Shown here in pieces: positions 44,340-53,371 of a stretch of 64,000 nt of DNA. A model generated the notes under the pieces. That model saw nothing but the letters and a program-made list of their open reading frames with translations. It was not told the DNA's origin and searched no databases. Numbering within the stretch: position 1 is the stretch's first letter; each line of letters opens with the position of its first letter. Made by a program: the position numbers and the translations under genes. The stretch is taken from assembly GCF_027706845.1 (NCBI RefSeq), contig NZ_JAQGCZ010000019.1, forward strand, positions 1 through 64,000. Reading direction: 5' to 3'. Source of the stretch: Mycolicibacterium sp. BiH015. GTDB lineage: Bacteria > Actinomycetota > Actinomycetes > Mycobacteriales > Mycobacteriaceae.

Positions 44340-45556
44340 GCGCGCTGGCTGATCTTCGTGTCGTCGAGATCAGCGATCAATACACGCCGATCGCGGGCCG
44401 CGTATTGGCTGAGCTCGGTGCCGAAGTGATCGTCGTCGAGCCCCCCACCGGTTCGCCGCACCGGAGACGTCCCCCGTTCGTCGACGACGAACCCGGCATC
44501 GGCCGTAGCCTGCGCTGGTGGGGCGGTAACTCCGGAAAGCGAAGCGTAACAATAGATCTTGATTCAACCCCTGGAGGGGACACACTGCGGCGCCTGATCG
44601 CGAGTGCCGACATCGTGTTCGCGGGAGGTGACCTGCTGGCAGGCGGAACGCTCACCTACCCCGACATCGCCGCCCGACACCCGCAGCTGATCTGGGTGTC
44701 CATCACCCCGTTCGGCATCGGAAGTGCGCGCGCCGACGACCCCGTCACGGACCTGACCGTCTTGGCCGGCGGTGGGCCGATGTGGAACTGCGGGTACGAC
44801 GACCACTCGATCCCTCCGATGCGCGGATCCGGCGACCAGTCCGCGAACATCGGCGGAATGTACGGCGCCATCGGCGCACTGATCGCGCTTTCCCACCGTG
44901 ATCACACCGGCGTCGGTCAGTTCGTCGATGTCAACGTCACGGCCGCCTGTAACGTGACGTGCGAGCAGACCACCTACCACTGGTTGGTCAACCAAGCGGT
45001 GTGCGTTCGGCAGACCGGGCGGCACGCCTTCCCTACCCCGAGTTCCCCCGTGCAAGTGCGTTGCGCCGACGGGTCTTACGCAACGACCGGGGTCCTGCCG
45101 CGCAAGCCTGCGGAGTACGCGCGCCTTGTCGATTGGCTCAACGAACTTGGGCTGACCGAGGAGCTCCCCGAAACCTACTTCCTGGAGCTGGCTGCCTCGC
45201 GTGATCGGCCCGTCGATCTCGCCGCCATCGGAGAAGACGACGAGACGACGGCGATTCTCAGTGCAGCGCGCGAGGCCGTCAACTTGATCGCCTCACGACT
45301 GCCTGCCAAGGAGTTCTTCATCCAGAGCCAGCGACGAGGCTTCGCCGCTGGCGCGGTTCTGCTACCGCACGAGGCCTTCGACGACGAGCACACCGTCGCA
45401 CGCGGCATGCATGTGCCGGTGGAACATCCCGAACTCGCTCGCACCGTGGTGTATCCAGGGGCGCCATATGTGTTCAGCGCCAGTCCGGTTCCGCCCATCA
45501 CCCGCGCACCACTGCTCGGTGAGCACAACTCGATACTCGACGACATCGTGCGATGA
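44336..45556 (+). CDS. Class III CoA-transferase, second of pair, probable CTG start
   Basis: 406 residues if begun at CTG 44336. The conserved family N-terminus (LADLRVVEISDQYTPIAGRV) lies upstream of the first ordinary start (TTG 44405), and no ATG, GTG or TTG exists in frame after the stop at 44297. CTG 44336 forms a CTGA overlap with the previous stop, exactly like the ATGA/GTGA junctions around it, with GAAGAGG upstream. The rest shows GAEVIVVEPP and a normal length. Its end overlaps the VOC gene (ATGA). Confidence 0.85.
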   Translation: MSALADLRVVEISDQYTPIAGRVLAELGAEVIVVEPPTGSPHRRRPPFVDDEPGIGRSLRWWGGNSGKRSVTIDLDSTPGGDTLRRLIASADIVFAGGDLLAGGTLTYPDIAARHPQLIWVSITPFGIGSARADDPVTDLTVLAGGGPMWNCGYDDHSIPPMRGSGDQSANIGGMYGAIGALIALSHRDHTGVGQFVDVNVTAACNVTCEQTTYHWLVNQAVCVRQTGRHAFPTPSSPVQVRCADGSYATTGVLPRKPAEYARLVDWLNELGLTEELPETYFLELAASRDRPVDLAAIGEDDETTAILSAAREAVNLIASRLPAKEFFIQSQRRGFAAGAVLLPHEAFDDEHTVARGMHVPVEHPELARTVVYPGAPYVFSASPVPPITRAPLLGEHNSILDDIVR

Positions 45557-46008
45557 CCGCAGGAATCCGCCTCACCCATGTGGGCTTGTGTGTGCGCGAC
45601 ATCGTCTACTCCACCGAGTTCTACTGCGCTGCATTTGGTTTCGAGAAAATGGGCGAGATGCAAGTCAGCGATTCCGCAACGGCCCGGCTGCTCGACGTCG
45701 CCGGCCTCGTGCTCGACCTGGTCTATCTGCAGCGCGACGGCTTTCGACTAGAACTGCTCGGGTATGCCGAGCCCGGTACCACGGGCCGCGCCGAACCACG
45801 CGCCATGAACGCGCTCGGGTTCACGCACCTGTCCTTCCGGGTGGACGACGTCGATGCAGTGACCAGGGTCGTCGTTCAGCACGGCGGCCACCTGCTGGCA
45901 GATCGATCCGTTGCTTTCGACGGCGGAAACCGCGGCGTGATGCTTACAGATCCAGACGGCAATCTTTTGGAACTCATTGAACGCGTCCAACGAATGACAG
46001 GCGACTGA
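45553..46008 (+). CDS. VOC (glyoxalase/dioxygenase fold) protein
   Basis: 151 residues. Beta-alpha-beta-beta-beta repeats with THVGLCVRDIVYSTEFYCAA, HLSFRVDDVDAV and TDPDGNLLELIERV supplying the His/His/Glu metal site. The superfamily includes epimerases, glyoxalases and extradiol dioxygenases; a methylmalonyl-CoA-epimerase-like role is possible. Operonic with CoA-transferases upstream and a P450 downstream. Confidence 0.88.
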   Translation: MTAGIRLTHVGLCVRDIVYSTEFYCAAFGFEKMGEMQVSDSATARLLDVAGLVLDLVYLQRDGFRLELLGYAEPGTTGRAEPRAMNALGFTHLSFRVDDVDAVTRVVVQHGGHLLADRSVAFDGGNRGVMLTDPDGNLLELIERVQRMTGD

Positions 46009-46011
46009 TCC

Positions 46012-47208
46012 ATGGTGTCCTCAACCGACGAATTGATGTACTCACCGTTCTCCAAGGCGATCTTCGACGATCCCTACCCCGTGTACCGCCGATTGCGTTC
46101 GGAAGCGCCGGTGTACCGCGACCCCGAGGACCGGTGGTGGGTCTTGTCCCGCTTCGACGATGTCGCCACCGCGCTGCGCGATTGGGAGACATACTCGTCC
46201 AAGCTCGGCCCAGCACCTGAGAACCCGGATGACAATGGCCGCAAGTATTCGGTCATCTCGATGGACCCGCCCCGGCACGACCGCATCCGCGGAGTTCTGA
46301 AGGGATTCTTCACGCCACGCGCCGTTGCGGCACTGGAGAATTCGCTGCAGTCGGTGGTGAATCACCACTTGGATCGGTTGACGCCGGGCACCACCGTCGA
46401 CGCCATGGAGGCGTTCGCCTTCTCGGTACCCACCGACGTCATCGGTGACCTGCTCGGCGTACCCCGCGCGGATCGCGAACAACTACGTGTGTGGTGGGAG
46501 GAGTTCCTCACCCGCCACGAGGGCGAGGTCATGATGCCGCGCAGCGCGATCGAGGCGAGCCGCAAGATCAGTTCCTACATCGGCGACCTCATCGAGGCTC
46601 GACGCACCCATCCTGGGGACGATCTGATCAGCATCGTGCTACAGGCGACATTCCACGACCCGGAGATCTCGGCGGATCGCGCGCTCACACCGCACGAGGT
46701 GCTCATGTTCTGCAACCTGCTGTCGGCAGCCGGTTCCGAGACCACGCAGAAGTTGATTTCGAACGGCCTGGTAGCCATGCACAATCACCCCGATCAGTGG
46801 CGGCGCATCGTCAACGATCCCAGCCTCGTTCCGGACGCGGTGAACGAGGCTCTGCGCTACGACACTCCCAGCCACTGGGTGGCACGCACTCTCACCAGGC
46901 CGGTGCAGCTGCACGGTGTGACGATGGAGGCCGGTGACTGGGTACTGCTGCTCCTGGGCAGCGCGAATCGGGACGAGCGTCGTTATGACGACCCTGATCG
47001 CTTCATCCTCCAGAGGCCGCGCGGCACCGACGTCTACTTCGGGTGGGGTATCCACATCTGTCTGGGGCAGTGGCTGGCCCGCCGTGAGGCCCAGATGGTA
47101 TTCGAATATGTGGCAAAGAAATTCCCCGATTACGCGATCGGTGCGCACGAGCGTGTACTCACCGCGACGGTGCGCGGTTACACCAGAGTCGAGATGACGC
47201 TGCGCTGA
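46012..47208 (+). CDS. Cytochrome P450 monooxygenase
   Basis: 398 residues. Heme motif FGWGIHICLGQWLARRE, I-helix SAAGSETTQKL, ExxR as NEALRY. Three bp after the VOC gene, so the last member of the CoA-transferase operon that starts at 43104. Convergent with the DUF3237 gene. Substrate unknown. Confidence 0.93.
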   Translation: MVSSTDELMYSPFSKAIFDDPYPVYRRLRSEAPVYRDPEDRWWVLSRFDDVATALRDWETYSSKLGPAPENPDDNGRKYSVISMDPPRHDRIRGVLKGFFTPRAVAALENSLQSVVNHHLDRLTPGTTVDAMEAFAFSVPTDVIGDLLGVPRADREQLRVWWEEFLTRHEGEVMMPRSAIEASRKISSYIGDLIEARRTHPGDDLISIVLQATFHDPEISADRALTPHEVLMFCNLLSAAGSETTQKLISNGLVAMHNHPDQWRRIVNDPSLVPDAVNEALRYDTPSHWVARTLTRPVQLHGVTMEAGDWVLLLLGSANRDERRYDDPDRFILQRPRGTDVYFGWGIHICLGQWLARREAQMVFEYVAKKFPDYAIGAHERVLTATVRGYTRVEMTLR

Positions 47209-47238
47209 CATGCCGCCGCGTGCGCGGAGCGACTGTGC

Positions 47239-47682
47239 TCACACCACCTCGGAAACGTCGTATTCCACCGTGCTACCCCGGGCACTTCCCTTGGCGACGC
47301 CGAGAACGCGAGTCAACCACTCGTAGCGGTCATCACCGGTCTCGAAGTACATCGACGAATAGACGACTCCGGTGCGCGCATCCATTCTCCCGAGATAGTT
47401 GACGAGAATGACGGCGCCGTCATCGGTCTCGATTGTCAGGCGCGCGTCGACGAGGACGCGCCCGCTCGGTTCGACGAACGCCCAGTCTGCGGCAGCCACC
47501 CCCTTGAGCGAAGCGCGCAGACGCTCACCCTCGAATCGAGCGCTGGTGATCTCGCCGACGGTGCGATCGCCCGTGGCGCCAGAGGACACCGAGATGGGCT
47601 CGCCGATCTCGTATACGACCCGACACAGTGGCCGCAACTCGGCGGAGAACTCAGGCACAGCCGACGAATTCGATGACGGCAC
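47239..47682 (-). CDS. DUF3237 (UPF0311) protein
   Basis: 147 residues from GTG 47682, overlapping the upstream VOC gene by 32 nt; GTG 47658 gives an 8-nt overlap and is a fair alternative. DUF3237 beta-barrel features: ISVSSGATGDRTVGEI and VNYLGRMDARTGVVYSSMYF. Such proteins often accompany aromatic or steroid catabolism genes; activity unknown. Confidence 0.82.
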   Translation of the reverse strand: MPSSNSSAVPEFSAELRPLCRVVYEIGEPISVSSGATGDRTVGEITSARFEGERLRASLKGVAAADWAFVEPSGRVLVDARLTIETDDGAVILVNYLGRMDARTGVVYSSMYFETGDDRYEWLTRVLGVAKGSARGSTVEYDVSEVV

Positions 47683-48544
47683 CGTGACAGGTCTTCGGAT
47701 CGGCGGTCAGTCGCCGATCGTCTCGTTCGGCGATCCCGATCCCGTGCTCCAGAAGATGCGACTCCGCAGCGGAGAGGTCGGCCGTCTCGAACACGCACGC
47801 GTGCATGATTTCGCCATTCGCCGCGAGGTCCCGCGCGGCGACGGTGTCCTCAGACAGTGGTGTGATCAGCTCCACCAGCGTGTTGGTCCCTAAGGTGAGC
47901 AGGCGGCGGTGTGCGGCTGTGGATCGCTCGTCCCCCGCCACATGAGCGCCGAGCGCGCTGTACACGTCCGTCGCGCGCTCCAGCTCGCGGACCACCACGC
48001 CCACCCGCCATCCGGTAAGGGCGAGCGGATGTGCGCGCCACGGCTCGTTCGACCAGCCGGGAAGAAATCGCGGGTCTTCCCATTTGCCAGGCACTCCCAG
48101 CGGTCCGGGCTTGGATTCGGTGAACGGCATGAATTCAAGCTGACCCGCTGTGTCCTTGGGATGCGTGAACACGGGGCTCATCGGCTTCGCCGCCAACGCG
48201 TCCCGGCCGGAACCCGCGAGACCGAAGCACCGGACTCCCGTCGCGGTCAGCGCGTCGTACACGTCAACGGGCGGGCTGTTCACGAAGTACGCGGCTGCGT
48301 GCAGGTGAGGTCCGAAGCGCTTGAGGAACTTGCCCAGCGGAAGATCGGCGCCCTCGATGGTCGGTGCCATGACGTCGACGGCAAGGTCGGCGATCGTCAC
48401 CATCGACGCCCACCGCTTCTCGGGCACGAGCCAGTCGTCGGTGAAGACGTCGACCGCGCCGAAAACGTCGCGGTACCAATCCGTGACGAGGCGATAGTCT
48501 TCGACAACGTGGTTGACATGCCACTGACGGCCGATCTCGATCAC
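47651..48544 (-). CDS. Two-domain VOC family protein
   Basis: 297 residues, two VOC modules. The first begins WHVNHVVEDYRLVTDWYRDV; the second begins WRVGVVVRELERATDVYSAL and ends TCHGAVIEFVG. Metal ligands are only partly evident. The two-module length resembles extradiol-dioxygenase-like proteins. First gene of a short minus-strand operon, divergent from ACAD genes with a regulon dyad between. Confidence 0.85.
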   Translation of the reverse strand: MIEIGRQWHVNHVVEDYRLVTDWYRDVFGAVDVFTDDWLVPEKRWASMVTIADLAVDVMAPTIEGADLPLGKFLKRFGPHLHAAAYFVNSPPVDVYDALTATGVRCFGLAGSGRDALAAKPMSPVFTHPKDTAGQLEFMPFTESKPGPLGVPGKWEDPRFLPGWSNEPWRAHPLALTGWRVGVVVRELERATDVYSALGAHVAGDERSTAAHRRLLTLGTNTLVELITPLSEDTVAARDLAANGEIMHACVFETADLSAAESHLLEHGIGIAERDDRRLTADPKTCHGAVIEFVGCA

Positions 48545-48569
48545 GATACTCCCATCACACTATGCTCGA

Positions 48570-48598
48570 CACACTATGACAGATACTGTTTAGTTGTT
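48570..48598. promoter_or_regulatory. Regulon dyad between the VOC and ACAD genes
   Basis: Left arm CACACTATGAC, spacer AGATACT, right arm GTTTAGTTGTT; 15 of 22 arm bases match the reference, mainly in the right arm. It lies in the 102-bp divergent gap. Confidence 0.55.
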
Positions 48599-48646
48599 GT
48601 AATTGCGAGCCGCTTACGGGTTGTCGGCCTGACGGAGGGACGAGGA

Positions 48647-49792
48647 GTGTCCACATCTGTGGCCAGCGACGCCGAAGTCGAGTTGTGGGTGTCCACCACG
48701 AAAGCCTTCCTCGATCGCGAGGCGCCGCTGACGCGTGTCCGCGAGTTGCACGAGCTCGGCATCCCGTTCGAACGCGACTGGTGGCGGCGAGGAGCCGCGT
48801 TCGGCTGGACCGCTCTGCTCGTACCCGAGCAACTCGGCGGCGGGTCCTTGTCCGGCGACGGAGTGTCGGAGTTGGCGATGATCGCCGAGCTGTTCGGCCG
48901 CAGTGCTGCACCGGGACCGCTTCTTCCGGTCAGTGCAGTCGCCGCGGCGCTGGCCGAGTCGAGCACCGCCACTGCGCACGCCGACACTCTCGATGCGTTG
49001 ATAGACGGCACCCGCGTCGCCGCCTGGGCCGTCGACGAACCAGGAGCGCAATTCGGGGACGCCCCGACCACCCGGGCCACGACGACTCCGGAAGGGTTCC
49101 GGATCGAAGGGATCAAAGACCGCGTTGAGGCGGGTAGCACCGCCGATGTGTTCCTGGTGATGGCGCGTGCGGACGACGGTTGCCGGCAGTTTCTGGTGCC
49201 GTCGGATTCGCCGGGCGTCTCGGTTCGTCCGCTCGCGGGGGTGGACCTCGTTCGCGACTACGCCGCAGTCGAGTTCGACGGCGTAGAGGTCGGCTCTCAC
49301 GCTGCTGTCGGAACCTCCCTTGAGACAGCGGAACTGGTGGCCCGTCAGACAATGATCGTGCAGCTGCTGCAGTGTGCGGAGATGGTCGGCGCTCTGGACA
49401 CCGTCTTCGACATGACTGTCGCGTGGGCCGTTGATCGGCATAGCTTCGGTCGGCCGCTGGCGTCGTACCAGGCGCTCAAGCATCGCTTCGCCGACATGAA
49501 GACACAATTCGAGGCGTGCCGCGCCATAGTGAGGCAGGCGACCGGCGATGTCGCGGCGCGAGCGGGAGCAGCCGCTCTATCGGTCAGCGCGGCGAAGGCT
49601 TACGTCGGCGAGTACTCGGTCAAAATCATCCAGGACTGCGTCCAACTCCACGGCGGGATCGGCGTGACGTGGGAGCACGACTTGCACGTATTGCTACGGC
49701 GTGTCGAAGTCGACCGCGCCCTGTTCGGTAGCACCGAAGAGCATTGGGAACGGCTGTTTGCGCTTGCAAAGGCTCGGGAGGAATGTCAATGA
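48647..49792 (+). CDS. Acyl-CoA dehydrogenase, partner subunit
   Basis: 381 residues. GTG 48647 has GGAGGG about 7 nt upstream; the longer open frame upstream is antisense to the VOC gene. It lacks the SEPxGSD motif but has HGGIGVTWEHDLHVLLRRVE near the end. Pairs with the next gene through ATGA overlap. Confidence 0.92.
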   Translation: MSTSVASDAEVELWVSTTKAFLDREAPLTRVRELHELGIPFERDWWRRGAAFGWTALLVPEQLGGGSLSGDGVSELAMIAELFGRSAAPGPLLPVSAVAAALAESSTATAHADTLDALIDGTRVAAWAVDEPGAQFGDAPTTRATTTPEGFRIEGIKDRVEAGSTADVFLVMARADDGCRQFLVPSDSPGVSVRPLAGVDLVRDYAAVEFDGVEVGSHAAVGTSLETAELVARQTMIVQLLQCAEMVGALDTVFDMTVAWAVDRHSFGRPLASYQALKHRFADMKTQFEACRAIVRQATGDVAARAGAAALSVSAAKAYVGEYSVKIIQDCVQLHGGIGVTWEHDLHVLLRRVEVDRALFGSTEEHWERLFALAKAREECQ

Positions 49793-51021
49793 CCGAAACC
49801 GTTGCCGCATTCCGCAAGCGCGCGGAGTTGTGGCTTGCTGCGAACATGCCGATGCTCGGAGCCGACACCCCGTTTGCCGACCGCGCGGATGAGGCCACGT
49901 GGCGACGCGCCAGGGAACTTCAACGTCGGCTCCACGACGGCGGTTTCGCGGGAATCTGCTACCCCAGCGAGTATGGCGGGTTGGGACTCGACTACGCGTA
50001 TCAGATCGCGTTCAACGAGGTCGCCGAGCCCTACGAAATGCCACTCGCACTTAACATTCCGAGCCTGACGATATGCGGCCCCACGCTCCTGGACGCCGGA
50101 AGCGAAGAACAGAAGCGCACCCACATCGCGGCGGCCCTGCGCGGTGACGAGGTGTTGTGCCAATTGCTGTCCGAACCCAGCGGTGGGTCCGATCTCGCCG
50201 GCGTCATCACCCGCGCGGAACGCCGTGCCGATACGTGGGTGCTCAACGGCGCCAAGACGTGGAGCAGCAGCGCCTTCGCAGCGGACTTCGGACTCTGCCT
50301 GGCCCGCACGGACTGGAGCGTGCCGAAGCACGAGGGCCTGACGATGTTCCTGGTGCCGCTGGACGCGCCGGGCCTGTCGCTGCGCCGAATTCGGCAGGTT
50401 AACGGCTCCGCGGAATTCTGCGAGGAGTTCCTCGACGACGTCGAGCTCCGCGACGAGCACGTCGTCGGCGCGGTCGGAGCTGGGTGGGCGGTGGCATCAC
50501 GGCAGCTGTTCCACGAACGCCGCGCGGTGGCCAAGGGCTCGGAGTACGCCAACTGCGGGGCGGCGGAATTCGGCCGTGGTGGGCCGATAGACCTGGTCAA
50601 GCTGGTCGAAACCACGGGACAATCGGGTGACCGATGGGCGCGCCGACTCGCCGGACGCGCCTTGACGCACCGAATGGTCGAAAAAGCGTTGGGCGAGCAC
50701 GTGTTCCACGGCGTATCAAGCGGACGTATGCCGCCGGCCTCCGGGTCCATGACGCGGCTCTACTACGCCGAATGCGAGAATCTGGTACTCGATACCGCCG
50801 TAGCGTTGCTCGGTTCCGAAAGCGTCGTCGGCGGCGATGACTCACCGTTCATCTCGATCGGCGAGAAGTTTCTGTCCCGTCAGGCGGTCAATATCGGTGG
50901 AGGCACCACCGAAATCGCCAGGAACATCATCGCCGAACGGGTTCTGGAGTTTCCCCGCGAGCACGCCGCCGACCGCGGCGTCCCGTTCAAAGAGGTTCGC
51001 CGCAACAGGAGTGGAGCGTGA
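49789..51021 (+). CDS. Acyl-CoA dehydrogenase, subunit with FAD-site motifs
   Basis: 410 residues. ATG 49789 is preceded by GGGAGG. Motifs: LSEPSGGSDLAGVITRAE and GGGTTEIARNIIAERVLEF. Second member of an ACAD pair, followed by a GTGA-coupled hydratase-like gene, so dehydrogenation and hydration steps are encoded side by side. Confidence 0.93.
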   Translation: MTETVAAFRKRAELWLAANMPMLGADTPFADRADEATWRRARELQRRLHDGGFAGICYPSEYGGLGLDYAYQIAFNEVAEPYEMPLALNIPSLTICGPTLLDAGSEEQKRTHIAAALRGDEVLCQLLSEPSGGSDLAGVITRAERRADTWVLNGAKTWSSSAFAADFGLCLARTDWSVPKHEGLTMFLVPLDAPGLSLRRIRQVNGSAEFCEEFLDDVELRDEHVVGAVGAGWAVASRQLFHERRAVAKGSEYANCGAAEFGRGGPIDLVKLVETTGQSGDRWARRLAGRALTHRMVEKALGEHVFHGVSSGRMPPASGSMTRLYYAECENLVLDTAVALLGSESVVGGDDSPFISIGEKFLSRQAVNIGGGTTEIARNIIAERVLEFPREHAADRGVPFKEVRRNRSGA

Positions 51022-51509
51022 CCGAAGCCCTCATCACCGATCGGCTCGCCGCCGTCGTCGGCGTCTGGCACGACCAGGATGCGGCGTCCTTTCCCATCGA
51101 TCGGTCCGACATCCGGCGGTGGGCGATCGCGACCCACTGGCCCGAGCAGCCACCCCGGCTCTTCTGGGACGAGGACTACGCGCGCACCACCCGCTGGGGC
51201 GGCATCATCGCACCTGACGACTTCAATCCCTTCGCCTGGCCGATCGAACCGCTCGACGCGGGTCCGGCCGCCTACGCACTCCCCCGGCCGGGCGAGCCGG
51301 GACAGCGAATGCTCAACGGCGGAGTCGAATTCACCTTCGGCCAGCCGATGCGCCCCGGCGACGTGATCCGCAGTCGGTGGCGCATCAGGGAGGCGACCGA
51401 GCGTGACGGCAAGCTGGGCCGGATGCTCTACCTGAAGCTGGAGCGCGAGCTGCGCAACCAACACGGCGAGGTGGTCCGCACTCGCATCGACACGGTCATT
51501 CGGTACTGA
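51018..51509 (+). CDS. FAS1-like/MaoC-N hot-dog dehydratase subunit
   Basis: 163 residues, GTG start overlapping the ACAD stop. A hot-dog fold is suggested by FPIDRSDIRRWAIATHWPEQ and NGGVEFTFGQPMRPGDVIRS, typical of the N-terminal, non-catalytic half of MaoC-type hydratases. The likely catalytic partner is the MaoC protein at 52952, separated by an aldehyde dehydrogenase gene. ChsH1-ChsH2-like complexes are comparable. Confidence 0.85.
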   Translation: MTEALITDRLAAVVGVWHDQDAASFPIDRSDIRRWAIATHWPEQPPRLFWDEDYARTTRWGGIIAPDDFNPFAWPIEPLDAGPAAYALPRPGEPGQRMLNGGVEFTFGQPMRPGDVIRSRWRIREATERDGKLGRMLYLKLERELRNQHGEVVRTRIDTVIRY

Positions 51510-51527
51510 CCCCGGAGGAGGACCAGG

Positions 51528-52955
51528 TTGTACATCAACGGCGAATGGCGACCGGCAAAGTCGGGCAATAGTTTCCAAAGCATAAACCCCGCCACCGGCG
51601 ACTTGTTGGGCACCGCGCCCGACGGTGGCCGCGCCGATGCCAGGGAGGCGATCGACGCCGCGGTCGCCGCGCTCCCCGCCTGGCGCGCGACAACCGCGTA
51701 CGAGCGTGCGGAGATCTTGGCCACGGCGTATCGGCTGATGATCGAACGTCAGGACGAATTGGCCACGCTGATGACCAGGGAGCAGGGCAAGCCGCTGCGC
51801 ATGGCCCGCACCGAAGTCGGCTACGCCGCCGATTTCCTGCTGTGGTTCGCCGAGGAGGCGAAACGCGTTTACGGGGAGGTCATTCCGTCGGCACGGGCCG
51901 ACCAGCGCTTCCTGGTCCTGCAGCAGCCCGTCGGCGTGTGCGCGGCAATTACGCCATGGAACTACCCGATCTCGATGATCACCCGCAAGGTGGCACCCGC
52001 GCTCGCCGCGGGATGTACGTCGGTACTCAAGCCCGCCGAACAGACACCGCTGTGCGCGATCGAGACCTTTCGCCTGTTCGCCGACGCCGGCGTACCGCCC
52101 GGCGTGGTCAACCTCGTCACCTGCGCGGACCCCGAGCCCGTGGCCGACGAGATCCTCGCCGATGCCGGCGTGCGCAAGGTCAGCTTCACTGGGTCCACCG
52201 AGATCGGCAAGATGATCGCCTCCCGGGCGGGCGGCGCCATGAAGCGGGTGTCGATGGAGCTCGGCGGCCACGCGCCGTTCCTGGTGTTCGCCGACGCGGA
52301 CCCGGAGCACGCGGCCAAGGGTGCGGCACTGGTGAAGTTCCTCAACACCGGACAGGCGTGTATCTGCCCGAACAGGTTCATCGTCCACCGGTCGATCGCC
52401 GGGCCGTTCCTCGCGACGCTGCGCGCCAGAGTGGAGAAGCTCACGCCCGGTGACGGTCTGGTGAAAGGGACGACGGTGGGCCCGCTGATCGACGATGTCG
52501 CCGTCAAGAAGATGGAACGTCAGGTCGCCGATGCCACCGCCAAGGGCGCCGAGGTCGTCACCGGTGGAAACCGCCTGAGCGGCCCCGGTTTCGACGACGG
52601 GTCCTTCTTCGCACCGACGATCTTGTCAGACGTCACCCCGGACATGCTGATCTGTTCCGAGGAGACGTTCGGCCCCATTGCACCGGTCATGGTGTTCGAC
52701 GATGAGGACGAGGCCATCCGCATGGCCAACTCGACGAGTTACGGTCTGGCCGGGTACATCTACACCCGTGACATCAGCCGCGCCATCCGGGTTGCCGAAG
52801 CGCTGGACTTCGGGATGATCGGCATCAACGACATCAATCCGACGTCGGCGGCAGTGCCGTTCGGCGGGATCAAGAACAGCGGGCTCGGTCGCGAGGGCGC
52901 CAGAGCGGGGATCGCCGAATATCTTGATACCAAGGTTTTGGGAATCGCCCTGTGA
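51528..52955 (+). CDS. NAD(P)-dependent aldehyde dehydrogenase
   Basis: 475 residues from TTG 51528, with GGAGGAGG upstream. ALDH features: AAITPWNYPISM, FTGSTEIGKMIA, general base Glu in SMELGGHAP, nucleophile Cys in NTGQACICPNRF, and a C-terminal PFGGIKNSGLGREG. Overall it resembles succinate-semialdehyde-type dehydrogenases. It probably oxidises an aldehyde released by retro-aldol cleavage; that link is inferred from context. Ends in a GTGA overlap with the MaoC gene. Confidence 0.94.
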   Translation: MYINGEWRPAKSGNSFQSINPATGDLLGTAPDGGRADAREAIDAAVAALPAWRATTAYERAEILATAYRLMIERQDELATLMTREQGKPLRMARTEVGYAADFLLWFAEEAKRVYGEVIPSARADQRFLVLQQPVGVCAAITPWNYPISMITRKVAPALAAGCTSVLKPAEQTPLCAIETFRLFADAGVPPGVVNLVTCADPEPVADEILADAGVRKVSFTGSTEIGKMIASRAGGAMKRVSMELGGHAPFLVFADADPEHAAKGAALVKFLNTGQACICPNRFIVHRSIAGPFLATLRARVEKLTPGDGLVKGTTVGPLIDDVAVKKMERQVADATAKGAEVVTGGNRLSGPGFDDGSFFAPTILSDVTPDMLICSEETFGPIAPVMVFDDEDEAIRMANSTSYGLAGYIYTRDISRAIRVAEALDFGMIGINDINPTSAAVPFGGIKNSGLGREGARAGIAEYLDTKVLGIAL

Positions 52956-53371
52956 GCATCCATTTCGACACGATCGCCGTCGGCGACAAGCTTCCCGAAT
53001 TCGTCAGGACAACCGGTTTCGCGGAGTGGAACCGCTACGCCGCAGTCAACGACGAGTTCATCCCCATCCACATGGACGACGACGCGGGCCGGGCCGCGGG
53101 CAACGAGGGCGGCGCCTTCGGTATGGGCAACCTACGACTGGCGTACTTGACCAATATGCTGCGGGCTTGGATGGGCGACAACGGGCAAATCTGTTCGTTG
53201 AGCGCTAAGTACAAGAGCTTGAACCAGAAGGGTGACGTTCTGCGGGCTGTCGGCGAGGTAGTCGGCAAGGAGATCATCGACGGAGCCGCCCTCGTGCACC
53301 TCACTGTCGACATCGTCAATCAGGACGGAACGAGCACGACGCCGGGTACGGCGACGGTCATGCTTGCGTGA
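52952..53371 (+). CDS. MaoC-type (R)-hydratase subunit
   Basis: 139 residues. Hot-dog fold with the hydratase-2 loop NDEFIPIHMDDDAGR, a variant of the D-x4-H motif with one extra residue. It probably hydrates enoyl-CoA with the FAS1-like protein at 51018. Convergent with the SDR gene, overlapping it by 14 nt. Confidence 0.87.
   Translation: MSIHFDTIAVGDKLPEFVRTTGFAEWNRYAAVNDEFIPIHMDDDAGRAAGNEGGAFGMGNLRLAYLTNMLRAWMGDNGQICSLSAKYKSLNQKGDVLRAVGEVVGKEIIDGAALVHLTVDIVNQDGTSTTPGTATVMLA

Noticed and set aside
47909-48646. Plus-strand extension of the acyl-CoA dehydrogenase at 48647
   Set aside because: Shadow of the two-domain VOC gene; no ACAD sequence before 48647, and a good ribosome-binding site fixes GTG 48647.
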